A stretch of 24,824 bases of DNA, taken from positions 1 to 24,824 of the forward strand of contig DATEHQ010000014.1 of assembly GCA_035279525.1 (NCBI GenBank), given 5' to 3'. Source of the stretch: DATEHQ01 sp035279525 (GTDB lineage Bacteria > Chloroflexota > Dormibacteria > Dormibacterales > Dormibacteraceae). Positions 6,252 through 14,427 of this stretch are shown here, piece by piece (positions within the stretch are counted from its first letter, which is position 1; every line of letters starts with the position of its first letter). A program made the position numbers and the translations under genes. The notes under the pieces were generated by a model, which was given only the letters and a program-made list of their open reading frames with translations, did not search any database and had not been told where the DNA came from.

Positions 6252-7706
6252 CTAAACGGTCTCCACCTTGAGCAGGTTGGTCTGGCCGGGCCGGCCGACC
6301 GGGACTCCGGCCACGATCACGACCCGGTCGCCCGCCTTGACCATGTCGCTCTGCCGTGCGGCCTCGGTCGCGTTCTCGATCATCCCATCGGTGTCCCGGC
6401 CGGGCATGACGAGGAGGGGAACGACGCCCGAGTAAAGGGCGGTCTTGCGCAGCACCTCGGCGTGTGGGCTGGCGGCGATGACCGGCATGCGCGGCCTGGC
6501 CTTGCTGCAGCGCAGGGCCGTCGTACCCGACTCCGTGAAGGCGATGATCACTCGGGCGTGCAGCTCGTCCGCGGTTGTGGCGGCGGCGTGGGCGATCGCG
6601 CTGCCCACCTGGCCAGGCTCCCGCCAGATCTGGCGCGCGCGCTCATACGACGGGTGCCGCTGGGCGGACAGGCAGATGCGTGCCATGGCCCGCACGGCCT
6701 CGACCGGGTGCGCCCCGACCGACGTCTCCTGCGAAAGCATCACCGCGTCCGTGCCGTCCCAGATCGCGTTGGCGACGTCGGACGCTTCGGCGCGGGTCGG
6801 GCGGTTCGAGGTGACCATCGACTCGAGCATCTCGGTCGCCGTGATCACCGGAACGCCGGCGCGATTGGCGCGGTCGATCACGTCCTTCTGCACCGCCGGC
6901 AGGTCTCCGAGCTTGACCTCGACACCGAGGTCGCCCCTCGCCACCATGACCGCTCCAGCGACCTCGAGGATGCGGTTCAGCTGGTGGATCGCCTCGAGCT
7001 TCTCGAGCTTGGCGATCACCGGCACGTTGCAGCCGAGGGACCCCAGGTGCTGCTGGCAGATGACGACGTCTTCCGGGTGCCGGACGAACGACAGCGCGAC
7101 GTAGTCGACGCCGAGCTCGACGGCGAGCTTGAGGTCGGCCAGGTCTTTCTCGGTCAGCGCAGGCAGGGGCAGGGTGCGACCCGGCACGCTGACGCCCTTG
7201 CGCTCGCCGAGCAGGCCGCCGCGCACGACAGAGCACTCGGCGAACCCGTCCGAAGCCGCCCGGCAGGCGAGCTCGATCCTGCCGTCGTCGAGCAGCACGC
7301 GGTCGCCGCGGCGAAGCGCGTGCACGAGCTCGGGATGGCTGACCTTGATCACCTCCGCGCTCGCCGAGGGAGCGGAAGCGGACTCCCGGACGGGGAGGTC
7401 GGGATGGCCCTCGGCCGTCAGCACGACCTGGCGTCCGCGCACGAGACGCACGAACGAGCTCTGCAGCGGGCCGGTGCGGATCTTCGGCCCCTGCAGGTCA
7501 CCCAGCAGGGCGATGGGCCGGCCGACATCCTCGGCGGCCGCCCGCACGTTGGCCGCGGCCTGGCGGTGGGTTTCGGCGTCGCCGTGCGAGAAATTGAGGC
7601 GGGCGACGTCCATGCCCGCCTGGATCATCGCCCTGAGCACCCGCGGCGATGCGCTCGACGGGCCGATCGTGCACACGATCCTGGTCCGGCGTACCGGCGG
7701 GCTCAT
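6252..7706 (-). CDS. pyk: Pyruvate kinase
   Basis: A 484-residue pyruvate kinase of normal length, converting phosphoenolpyruvate and ADP to pyruvate and ATP in glycolysis. Visible signatures are RTRIVCTIGPSS (7-18), ARLNFSHGD (35-43), DLQGPKIRTG (70-79), the catalytic-lysine segment VIAKLEKLEAI, MVARGDLGVE, ITATEMLESM and DGTDAVMLSQETSVG. The C-terminal domain is complete (TESGTTALRCSKARP and on) and ends KVETV. The ATG at 7706 overlaps the stop of the upstream NYN gene (ATGA), which fixes the start. Its place between the yacP-like gene and an unknown repeat protein is unusual, as pyk normally pairs with glycolytic genes. Confidence 0.98.
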   Translation of the reverse strand: MSPPVRRTRIVCTIGPSSASPRVLRAMIQAGMDVARLNFSHGDAETHRQAAANVRAAAEDVGRPIALLGDLQGPKIRTGPLQSSFVRLVRGRQVVLTAEGHPDLPVRESASAPSASAEVIKVSHPELVHALRRGDRVLLDDGRIELACRAASDGFAECSVVRGGLLGERKGVSVPGRTLPLPALTEKDLADLKLAVELGVDYVALSFVRHPEDVVICQQHLGSLGCNVPVIAKLEKLEAIHQLNRILEVAGAVMVARGDLGVEVKLGDLPAVQKDVIDRANRAGVPVITATEMLESMVTSNRPTRAEASDVANAIWDGTDAVMLSQETSVGAHPVEAVRAMARICLSAQRHPSYERARQIWREPGQVGSAIAHAAATTADELHARVIIAFTESGTTALRCSKARPRMPVIAASPHAEVLRKTALYSGVVPLLVMPGRDTDGMIENATEAARQSDMVKAGDRVVIVAGVPVGRPGQTNLLKVETV

Positions 7707-8137
7707 CGTGAGTACCGCTTCACACGGCGGCTCATCTCCGCCTCGGCGTCGATGACTTGCCGCTCGAGCTCCAGCGCGCTGATCACCGCGCCGCCCATGC
7801 CGCGAACCAGGTCGCGCTGGAAACGATCGGAGGTCGCCACGGTGATCACGTCGCCGGACTCGGCCGCGCGGTACGCGATGCGTTCGATCGCGTGGTCGGC
7901 CGAGTGGCCCTTGCGCGTGAAGAGCACGCGCACGCCCCCGACCATCTCCTGCGTGTTCGAGGCCGCGCGGTTCGAGTCGAACACGACGGTCAACTCCGCC
8001 CCCGTCACCATGCCGAGCACCGACACGCGCTCGACCAGCTTGTCGCGTGCCGCCTCCAGCGAAGCCTCGTCGAGCAGGCGCTTGAGGGACGGCCACGCGT
8101 GGATCACGTTGTAGCCGTCGACGATGATCCGCTCCAT
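7703..8137 (-). CDS. NYN-domain (YacP/Rae1-like) putative endoribonuclease
   Basis: A 144-residue single-domain NYN/PIN-like protein. Acidic residues of the nuclease fold are in place: IVDGYNVIHAW (5-15, D7), VVFDSN (51-56, D54), GHSADHAIERIA (77-88, D81) and ITVATSDRFQRDL (98-110, D104). Bacillus YacP (Rae1) is a ribosome-associated endonuclease, and this gene keeps the same neighbourhood next to rlmB and cysS. The start ATG overlaps the previous stop (TGATG) and its own stop overlaps pyk (ATGA), so it is coupled on both sides. A role in mRNA or rRNA turnover is inferred from family and context. Confidence 0.92.
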   Translation of the reverse strand: MERIIVDGYNVIHAWPSLKRLLDEASLEAARDKLVERVSVLGMVTGAELTVVFDSNRAASNTQEMVGGVRVLFTRKGHSADHAIERIAYRAAESGDVITVATSDRFQRDLVRGMGGAVISALELERQVIDAEAEMSRRVKRYSR

Positions 8138-9417
8138 CAGAGGTGCGGAATGCGAGAGAGCGCCGAGAGCACGAGGACGGGATCGATGTTGCCGATCGCC
8201 GCGATGGAAAAGATCGTCTGGAAATAAGCGTCCCGCACCGGCGGCAAGTACCACAGCGCGACGAACAGCCCGATCATCGCGAAGGTCGCGTAACGGTAGA
8301 TGACGTACCGCGCCGACAGGGGCAGCCAGGGGGCGATGATGCCGAATCCGTCGAGACCCGGCACCGGGATCAGGTTCAGCACGACCGCTGAGACCTCGAC
8401 GAATCCGAGGAACGCCAGCGCCGAAAAAAAGTCGCCGTTCGGCGAAGTCAGCAGCGTGTCCTGGCCGATCACGCTGAAGACGGCCATGATCGCCAGCGCG
8501 CAGAGCGCCGTCCCAACAGGACCGGCCAGCGAGACGGCGGAATCCCATGCGCGGCTGCGGATGGCGGCGTGGTTGATGTAGACGGCGCCGCCGGGCAGAC
8601 CGATCCCGCCGAGCAGCAGGAACAGGATCGGCAGGATCGTGCTCATGAAGAGGTTGGCGTAGCGCAGCGGGTTGAATGAGAGGTACCCCTGCGTCGCGAC
8701 TGAGGTGTCGCCGGCCAGGTAGGCCACGGCGGCATGCGCGAACTCGTGCACGCACAGCGAGATGACCCAGCCGCCGAGGACGAAGAGGATGATCACCACG
8801 CCGGCCTGCTGTGGGAAGAGGTTGAACCACAAGGCCGCGCCGGTCGCCACTGTGAACGCGACCAGGCCCAGGAAGACCGGGCTCAGCGTCACGGCGCCGC
8901 GCAGAGAGTTGAGCGGCCGGCGCCTGAGCGCCGCGTCCGCGCGGTTTTCAACTCGCCTGGAGCCCCCGTGGTCCGTCGGCACGGTGGTGCTCTGGAGGTG
9001 GCGGCGCAGGTCGTAGAGCGAGATGCCGGCGCCCTGCAGCGCGGCGGAGGTGGCCGGCGTGTCGCTGTAGAGCATGGCCAGCAGCAGGTGGATGGAGTCG
9101 ACCTGGTAGTGGCCGAGGACCTGCGCCTCCCGGTAAGCGTTGAGGACCACCTGCCTGGCCGGGAGCCCGGCCGCGCCATCGCGCGGCGGGATCGCTCTGA
9201 TCACCGCGTCCGGGTCCACGCCGAGGGCGCGGATCGTGCGCTCCGCGAGGGTGCCTCGGGCCTGCATGAGCGCGAGCAGCACGTCGGCGGCGTCGCAATC
9301 CTCCGGCGGGAGGCCGCGCGCCGACGCGAACGAACCCGCCCGCTGCAGCACGTTGCGCGCGTCGTTCGTGAGTGTGATGTCGGCGAGCCAGGAGGCACGC
9401 GACGTGACGTCGGGCAT
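8137..9417 (-). CDS. Clp_N domain fused to an M50 site-2-type membrane protease
   Basis: A 426-residue fusion. Residues about 15-142 resemble the Clp repeat N-domain: LTNDARNVLQRAGSFAS (16-32), DVLLALMQARGTLAER (45-60) and the second copy QVDSIHLLLAMLYSD (105-119), as in the N-domains of ClpC or ClpA. After a polar linker come about six membrane helices (180-420) with the M50 zinc motif HEFAH (224-228) and the distal NLIPVPGLDG (348-357), the equivalent of the NPDG metal-ligand motif. Site-2 proteases cut membrane-embedded substrates such as anti-sigma factors. The Clp_N part may select or present substrates, but there is no AAA+ ATPase domain. GGGGGAG upstream of the ATG is a good ribosome binding site. 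Confidence 0.93.
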   Translation of the reverse strand: MPDVTSRASWLADITLTNDARNVLQRAGSFASARGLPPEDCDAADVLLALMQARGTLAERTIRALGVDPDAVIRAIPPRDGAAGLPARQVVLNAYREAQVLGHYQVDSIHLLLAMLYSDTPATSAALQGAGISLYDLRRHLQSTTVPTDHGGSRRVENRADAALRRRPLNSLRGAVTLSPVFLGLVAFTVATGAALWFNLFPQQAGVVIILFVLGGWVISLCVHEFAHAAVAYLAGDTSVATQGYLSFNPLRYANLFMSTILPILFLLLGGIGLPGGAVYINHAAIRSRAWDSAVSLAGPVGTALCALAIMAVFSVIGQDTLLTSPNGDFFSALAFLGFVEVSAVVLNLIPVPGLDGFGIIAPWLPLSARYVIYRYATFAMIGLFVALWYLPPVRDAYFQTIFSIAAIGNIDPVLVLSALSRIPHL

Positions 9418-9429
9418 CGCTCCCCCAGT

Positions 9430-10179
9430 CTAGGGTGAGGGTGTCGCGTCCCGGCCCGGCGAGCGCTGTCGCAAAGCCTCGTAGAGCAGCGCCGCGGCGG
9501 CCGCCGATGCGTTGAAGCTCGCCACGTGGCCGGCCACCGGAAGCCTGATCCGGGCGTCACAGCGCTCCCGGACGAGGCGGTGCACGCCCTCGCCTTCGCC
9601 GCCCACGACGATGCACACCCGCTGCACGAAGTCGAACTCCCACGGGAGGAGCTCTCCCCGCGGGTCGAGCGCTACGCACCAGACGCCCGCTCTTTTGATG
9701 TCCGCGATGGCCGACGGAAGGCCCGAGGCATGCGCGATCTTCAGCAGCTCGCTCGCGCCGGAGCTGGCTTTGACGGCCGTCGCGGAGAGGGGAGCGCCGC
9801 GGTGCGCAGGCAGGATCGCCCCGTCGGCGCCCGCCACCTCGGCGCTCCTCAGGATGGCGCCCAGGTTCTGGGGGTCGACGATGGAGTCGAGCGCGACGAG
9901 CAGCGATGGATTCGTCGCGAGGAGATCCTTGAGGCTCCACTCGCGGCGCGGCCGCAGCTCGGCGGCGACACCCTGGTTGACGCCGGGCGCCATCGTGTCG
10001 ATTCGCGCGCGCTCGACGACCTCCACCCGCGCCAGCCTTCCGAGCTCGTCGAGCCTCGGGTCGTGGCCGAGGCCGGACGCCTGGTACACCCTGACCACGC
10101 GCCCCGCGCGGGCCGCCTCGAGCACCGCGTTCCTCCCATGTATGACGACGTTTCCAGCTTCCGGGCGGCGTTGTGGCAC
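9430..10179 (-). CDS. rlmB: 23S rRNA 2'-O-ribose methyltransferase RlmB-like (SpoU/TrmH family)
   Basis: A 249-residue SPOUT methyltransferase. The N-terminal substrate-binding domain starts at VIHGRNAVLEAARAG (12-26). The three knot motifs are DPQNLGAILRSAE (102-114), IVVGGEGEGV (190-199) and RLPVAGHVASFNAS (212-225), followed by ALLYEAL. RlmB methylates the G2251 ribose of 23S rRNA; the exact target here is inferred from family and from its place beside cysS and the yacP-like gene. The GTG start at 10179 is supported by a TANNNT box (TAACTT) six bases upstream, suggesting a leaderless transcript. The M50 gene follows 12 bp downstream. Confidence 0.93.
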   Translation of the reverse strand: MPQRRPEAGNVVIHGRNAVLEAARAGRVVRVYQASGLGHDPRLDELGRLARVEVVERARIDTMAPGVNQGVAAELRPRREWSLKDLLATNPSLLVALDSIVDPQNLGAILRSAEVAGADGAILPAHRGAPLSATAVKASSGASELLKIAHASGLPSAIADIKRAGVWCVALDPRGELLPWEFDFVQRVCIVVGGEGEGVHRLVRERCDARIRLPVAGHVASFNASAAAAALLYEALRQRSPGRDATPSP

Positions 10180-10183
10180 GAGC

Positions 10184-10191
10184 TAAAGTTA
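10184..10191. promoter_or_regulatory. Overlapping divergent -10 boxes between rlmB and the cupin gene
   Basis: The 8-bp TAAAGTTA carries TAAAGT on the plus strand (10184-10189) and TAACTT on the minus strand (10191-10186). The minus box ends six bases before the rlmB GTG, fitting a leaderless start. The plus box would give the cupin mRNA a leader of about 49 nt containing a CCGCC/GGCGG hairpin and a GGGAGGAGG ribosome binding site. No convincing -35 is visible for either. Confidence 0.45.
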
Positions 10192-10244
10192 ATTCGCCGC
10201 CCGGCAAGGCGGGAGAAAGGCCAGGGAGGAGGCTCACCGAGCGC

Positions 10245-10766
10245 ATGACAACAGTCAAGGAATTCATGGCGAAGGCCCGCGAGCTTCTCGCGGGCGGAGT
10301 CACAGACGAGAGCCTGCACGCCATCGGGGGTCTGCTGGCCGGCTCCAGCGGCGCCCCTGGCTTCATTCCGGACACCAAGATGCAAACCCTGCACGGAGGC
10401 GACTCCACGTTCACCATTCTTCAGTCGGACCCCGACGGCCTCACGCTGATGCTGTCGCGCTTCTCACCGCACTCGGAGACGCCTGTGCACGACCACAACT
10501 CATGGGGCGTCGCATGCGTGGTCAAAGGCGTGGATCGATACCGGCACTGGGAGATGGGCGACGGCGGTCGCGTCCAGATCCTCTACGAGAAGATCCTCCG
10601 CCCGGGGAACTTCGTCACCTGGCACGAGCCGCCGCGAGACATCCACAGCCAGCAGGGCGTCGACGGGGACGCGCTGGAGCTCGTGTTGTTCGGCAGGAAC
10701 GTGATGACGATCCCCCGCCGCTACTACGATCCCGAGACGGGAGACGTCAAGACCGCTCTGCCGTAG
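10245..10766 (+). CDS. Cysteine dioxygenase-like cupin protein
   Basis: A 173-residue single cupin. Metal-binding histidines are in TPVHDHNSWGVACVVKG (79-95: H82 and H84), with a third in PPRDIHSQQG (129-138, H134). The layout is that of the thiol dioxygenase (CDO/3-mercaptopropionate dioxygenase) branch, which oxidises cysteine-type thiols to sulfinates with ferrous iron. The classical Cys-Tyr crosslink cannot be judged from sequence alone, so the substrate is uncertain. ATG at 10245 was chosen for the upstream GGGAGGAGG (10224-10232, spacing 12). It is transcribed against its neighbours and its 3' end overlaps the cysS 3' end by 20 bp. Its place beside cysteinyl-tRNA synthetase may reflect cysteine homeostasis; that is inference. 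Confidence 0.85.
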   Translation: MTTVKEFMAKARELLAGGVTDESLHAIGGLLAGSSGAPGFIPDTKMQTLHGGDSTFTILQSDPDGLTLMLSRFSPHSETPVHDHNSWGVACVVKGVDRYRHWEMGDGGRVQILYEKILRPGNFVTWHEPPRDIHSQQGVDGDALELVLFGRNVMTIPRRYYDPETGDVKTALP

Positions 10767-12171
10767 GCGACAGCCTCCGCCAGCGCACGCCGTACTTCGA
10801 GTCCTCGAGCGCTATGCCGCGCCTCCGCAGGTCGTCGCGAATCTGGTCCGCGCGCTCGAAGTCGCGCGCCTTGCGCGCCTCCTCTCGCCGGGCGATCAGC
10901 GCCTCGATGTCAGAGTCGATCGCCGAGCGCTCGCCGAACAGGCTGAGGTGCGCATCGACGTCGGCGAGCACCGACAGCGCTTTCTCCACGTCGTGTGGGC
11001 TTGCGCTTCCCTCGTCCAGGGCGACGTTGACCTCGCGCACAAAGTCGAACACCAGGCCGATGCCGCGAGGCAGGTTGAGGTCGTCGTCCAGCGCTTCACG
11101 GTAGGCGTCGCGGACCTGGTCGGCGCGCTCGCTCAAGCGCCCCGCGCCGGCGCCGCCCGGTTTGGCGGCGAGCAGCCTTTCGTGGACGTCACGCAGCCGG
11201 CGAACCTGCTCCGCAGCCGAGTGAAGCGCCGCCTCGCTCAGGCTCAAGCGCGTCCTGTAATGCGCGCCCGCCATCAGGAAGAAGCGGATGGTCACGGCGT
11301 CGTGGCCGGCTCCAAGCAGGTCGCGCAGGGTCGTGAATCCGCCGGCGCTCTTCGACATCTTTTCGCCCGTGGCGTCGGAGAGAAACTCGGAGTGAAGCCA
11401 CACGCGGGCAAACTGCTTGTGGTTGGCGGCCTCCGACTGCGCGATCTCGTTCTCGTGATGGGGGAAGACGAGGTCGATGCCTCCCGCGTGGATGTCGAGG
11501 GTCTCGCCCAGGTAGCGCTTGCTCATGGCCGAGCACTCGATGTGCCATCCCGGCCGCCCTGTCCCAAACGGCGCGGCCCACGCTGCGCCGATCTGCACGT
11601 CATTTCCATGCGCGTGCTTCCAGAGCGCGAAGTCGCTAACCGACTCCTTCTCGTATTTGTCGGTGGCGACGCGAGCACCCGCCTTGAGCCCCGCGCGATC
11701 CAGGTGCGACAGCTCGCCGTAGTTCGGAAAGGCCGCGATGCGGAAGTACACATCGCCCTCAGAGATGTATGCGTACTCATGCTCGATCAGGTTCGAGATC
11801 ATGTCGACCATCTCGGGGATGTGATCGGTCGCTCGTGGGTACTGCTCGGCGCGCCTGGCGTTGAGCGACGACATGTCTTCGAAGAAAGCGGCCTCGTACG
11901 GCCTGACGTATTCCCTGATCGTGGTGCCCGCGTGCATGGCCTGGTCGAGGATCCGGTCGTCGATGTCGGTCAGGTTCATCACGTGGGTCACGCGGTAGCC
12001 CGACACCTCGAGGTGGCGGCGAATGAGGTCGTAAAAGAGAAACGCGCGCAGGTTGCCGACATGCGCGAAGTTCCAGACTGTCGGCCCGCACGTGTACATG
12101 CGCACGTGGCCCGGCTCGAGCGATTCGAATGCCTCTTTCGCACCGGTCAGCGTGTTGTGCAGCCTGAGCAC
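10747..12171 (-). CDS. cysS: Cysteine--tRNA ligase
   Basis: A 474-residue class I aminoacyl-tRNA synthetase charging tRNA-Cys. The zinc-binding and HIGH regions read YTCGPTVWNFAHVGN (26-40, C28 and HVGN 37-40). Further zinc ligands come from HIECSAMS and FPHHENEIAQSE. The KMSKS loop is present as GEKMSKSAGG. The helical DALR and C-terminal segment is present, ending in a basic region with the EARKARDFERADQIRDDL helix typical of CysRS. The GTG start follows the ispF stop by one base. It belongs to the radA-PIN/TRAM-ispD-ispF-cysS run; the 3' end overlaps the convergent cupin gene. Confidence 0.98.
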   Translation of the reverse strand: MLRLHNTLTGAKEAFESLEPGHVRMYTCGPTVWNFAHVGNLRAFLFYDLIRRHLEVSGYRVTHVMNLTDIDDRILDQAMHAGTTIREYVRPYEAAFFEDMSSLNARRAEQYPRATDHIPEMVDMISNLIEHEYAYISEGDVYFRIAAFPNYGELSHLDRAGLKAGARVATDKYEKESVSDFALWKHAHGNDVQIGAAWAAPFGTGRPGWHIECSAMSKRYLGETLDIHAGGIDLVFPHHENEIAQSEAANHKQFARVWLHSEFLSDATGEKMSKSAGGFTTLRDLLGAGHDAVTIRFFLMAGAHYRTRLSLSEAALHSAAEQVRRLRDVHERLLAAKPGGAGAGRLSERADQVRDAYREALDDDLNLPRGIGLVFDFVREVNVALDEGSASPHDVEKALSVLADVDAHLSLFGERSAIDSDIEALIARREEARKARDFERADQIRDDLRRRGIALEDSKYGVRWRRLSPTAERS

Positions 12172-12172
12172 T

Positions 12173-12646
12173 TCAGAGCTCTTCGATCAAGGCGACTGCC
12201 TGGGCCGCGATGCCGGCCTCGGCGCCGAGCGAGCCAAGGCCTTCGGGCGAGGTGGCTTTCACGTTCACGTGGCGGGGATCCAGATCGAGGTGTCGGGCGA
12301 GGTTGCGCTTCATCTCGTCGAGGTGCGTGAAGAGCTTCGGCGCTTCCGCGATCACGGTGCCGTCCACGTTGAACACCCTGTACCCCGCCCTGTGCACCGC
12401 TTCGACGGTCGAGGCGAGAAGGTCGAGGCTCGAGGCGTCTTTGTAGCGAGGGTCGGAGGCGGGAAAGTGCCGGCCGATGTCACCAAGTCCCGCCGCTCCG
12501 AACAGGGCGTCGATGACCGCGTGTGTGAGGACGTCGGCATCCGAGTGCCCGTCGAGCCCTGTCGGATGGTCGATCCGGACACCGCCGAGCACCAGGTCGC
12601 GACCCGCCCGCAGGGGGTGAACGTCGTAGCCGATGCCGACCCTCAC
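12173..12646 (-). CDS. ispF: 2-C-methyl-D-erythritol 2,4-cyclodiphosphate synthase
   Basis: A 157-residue IspF of normal size. The metal-binding residues are in GIGYDVHP (4-11, D8 and H10) and DADVLTHAVIDALFGAAGLGD (D36 onwards, H42). The C-terminal KATSPEGLGSLG loop completes the active site. It cyclises CDP-ME 2-phosphate to MEcPP in the MEP isoprenoid pathway and forms a trimer. The GTG start overlaps the ispD stop (GTGA), so the two consecutive-in-pathway enzymes are coupled, though IspE acts between them and is not in the window. Confidence 0.98.
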   Translation of the reverse strand: MRVGIGYDVHPLRAGRDLVLGGVRIDHPTGLDGHSDADVLTHAVIDALFGAAGLGDIGRHFPASDPRYKDASSLDLLASTVEAVHRAGYRVFNVDGTVIAEAPKLFTHLDEMKRNLARHLDLDPRHVNVKATSPEGLGSLGAEAGIAAQAVALIEEL

Positions 12647-13335
12647 CGGGCGGCGGCTTCCTGCTCTTTGATCAGCGCCTCGACGACGTCGAAGTCCTCG
12701 GGCGTCGTGAGCTTGATGTTTCCGGGCTCGCCTTCGACGACCGTGACCGCGTGACCGGTCGCGGCCACGAGCTGCGCGTCGTCATCGCCCATCAGGCCCG
12801 CGTCGGCGGCCTCTCGATGGGCGCGGGCCAGCAGCTCGTGCGAGAAGGCCTGCGGCGTTTGGGCGAGCACGATCCGGGAGCGATCCAGGCTTTCGACCAG
12901 GCGATTGCCTTCGACCCGCTTCACCGCGTCGCGAGGTGCGATGGCCGGGAAGGCGGCGCCCGACTCCACTGCGGCCGCGAGCACGCGCCTCACCAGAGTC
13001 GCCGTCGCCAGCGGACGGGCCGCATCATGCACGAGCACGTAGTCGCAGTCCCCGAGCGCGGCCAGGCCCGCGCGGACCGAAACCTGGCGGCTCTCGCCCC
13101 CAGCCTTGACGATCACCGGCTTGCGCGGATGCAGAGCCTCTACCTCCCGCTCGGCGAACTCGAGGCGGCCAGGCGGGCCGACCACCACGATCTTGCCGAC
13201 CTCGGGCAGGGCGAGAAACAGCTCGAGGGCGCGCGCGAGGGTGGTGCGGCCGTTGAGCCGGACCAGCGCTTTGCTGCCGCGGCCCAGGCGCGTGCCCGAG
13301 CCGGCGGCCGCGAGGATGGCGCCCACGGTAAGCAT
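12643..13335 (-). CDS. ispD: 2-C-methyl-D-erythritol 4-phosphate cytidylyltransferase
   Basis: A 230-residue IspD. The nucleotide-binding loop AILAAAGSGTRLGRGSKAL (6-24), HDAARP (103-108), AQTPQAF (158-164) and EGEPGNIKLTTPED (201-214) are all diagnostic. It joins CTP and MEP to give CDP-ME in the MEP pathway. The usual TDD(A/S) segment appears as GDDDAQLV (183-190), a mild variation. The ATG overlaps the stop of the PIN/TRAM gene (TGATG) and the stop overlaps ispF (GTGA). Confidence 0.98.
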   Translation of the reverse strand: MLTVGAILAAAGSGTRLGRGSKALVRLNGRTTLARALELFLALPEVGKIVVVGPPGRLEFAEREVEALHPRKPVIVKAGGESRQVSVRAGLAALGDCDYVLVHDAARPLATATLVRRVLAAAVESGAAFPAIAPRDAVKRVEGNRLVESLDRSRIVLAQTPQAFSHELLARAHREAADAGLMGDDDAQLVAATGHAVTVVEGEPGNIKLTTPEDFDVVEALIKEQEAAAR

Positions 13336-14417
13336 CAGGTGGGCTCCTCCCGTCGCGGGCGTCCGCGCGAGCGCACGCCGTCCGCCCCGGCGGGTTCGGC
13401 GAAGATCATCCTCCCGGCCGACGTCTGGATCACGGAGGTGACGACGGCGGTGATCGTCTGGTTGAGCAGCCGCCTGCCGTTCTGGACCACGACCATGGTT
13501 CCGTCGTCCAGGCTGCCGACGCCCTGCCCGGGCTCTTTGCCCTCACGCGCCACGGTGACGACGATCTCCTCGCCCGGGATTGCCACAGGTCGCATCGCCT
13601 GTGCGAGCTCGTTGAGGTTGAGCACCGCAACGCCCTCCAGTCGCGCGATGCGGTTCAGGTTGAAGTCATTGGTCATGATCGCCCAGCCTTTGCGCTTGGC
13701 CGTGCGCACGAGGTGCGCATCGATCTCGTCACCAGACGGCGATTCGTCGTCCGTCACCTGGAGGTCGATCGAGGGCTCCTTTTGCATCTCCGTCAGCACC
13801 TCGAGGCCGCGTCGCCCGCGGCGCCGTCGAATGGCGTCCGCCGAGTCGGCCACCATCTGCAGCTCGCGAAGGACCGAGCTGAGGATGACGAGTGGCATGT
13901 CGATGAAGCCCGTCTTTGCGATGTCATAGACGCGGCCGTCGATGATCACCGACGTATCCAGGAGCACCGCGCGAAGGCGGTGGCCTTTTTCCGTCTCTTT
14001 GGCGCCGCCGAAGAAAAGGGCGGTCAGCTCCGTCCGGCGCGTGAGTCCCACGGACGCGCCCTGCGCGGCCAGCAGGAGAGCCAGCACGGCGGAGAGGTAG
14101 TAGCCGTACGGGAGGTCACGGACGAACACGCCGATGAGGACCGCGATGACAAGGCCGACGATCATGCCCAACAGCCCGCTGAGCAGATCCGGCAGCGGAG
14201 TGCTCGTCAGCCGGAAGTTGATGGTTCGCCATCCGCCGAGCACGTACGGCGTGCCCAGGTACGCGAAGATCAAGCCCTCCAGCGTGGTCAGCCCGATGAT
14301 CACCCAGCCCGGGTGCGTGTTGCTGACGCCCCGGACCATGAAATAACCGAGCACGAAACCACCGACCACTCCGAGCCCCGCTCCGAACCACCGGGCGAGA
14401 TACTCGGAACGCTTCAC
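13335..14417 (-). CDS. PIN/TRAM-domain membrane protein, YacL-like putative RNase
   Basis: A 360-residue protein with four predicted N-terminal membrane helices (about 11-30, 37-58, 80-99, 107-124). A cytoplasmic PIN nuclease domain follows (about 148-265), with acidic residues in VLLDTSVIIDGR (151-162), RELQ (184-187), GDEID (229-233) and MTNDFNLNR (248-256). A C-terminal TRAM domain (about 275-340, IPGEEIVVTVAREGKE onwards) suggests RNA binding. The architecture and the position between radA and ispD are those of Bacillus YacL. The GTG start has a strong ribosome binding site, GAGGAGGT, overlapping the radA stop region. The last 20 residues are basic and disordered. Confidence 0.95.
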   Translation of the reverse strand: MKRSEYLARWFGAGLGVVGGFVLGYFMVRGVSNTHPGWVIIGLTTLEGLIFAYLGTPYVLGGWRTINFRLTSTPLPDLLSGLLGMIVGLVIAVLIGVFVRDLPYGYYLSAVLALLLAAQGASVGLTRRTELTALFFGGAKETEKGHRLRAVLLDTSVIIDGRVYDIAKTGFIDMPLVILSSVLRELQMVADSADAIRRRRGRRGLEVLTEMQKEPSIDLQVTDDESPSGDEIDAHLVRTAKRKGWAIMTNDFNLNRIARLEGVAVLNLNELAQAMRPVAIPGEEIVVTVAREGKEPGQGVGSLDDGTMVVVQNGRRLLNQTITAVVTSVIQTSAGRMIFAEPAGADGVRSRGRPRREEPT

Positions 14418-14427
14418 GGTTACCTCC

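Noticed and set aside
6234..8114. Very long plus-strand open frame opposite pyruvate kinase and the NYN gene
   Set aside because: It mirrors two clearly recognised minus-strand genes, has arginine/histidine/proline-rich composition typical of a GC-rich antisense frame, and shows no family motif.
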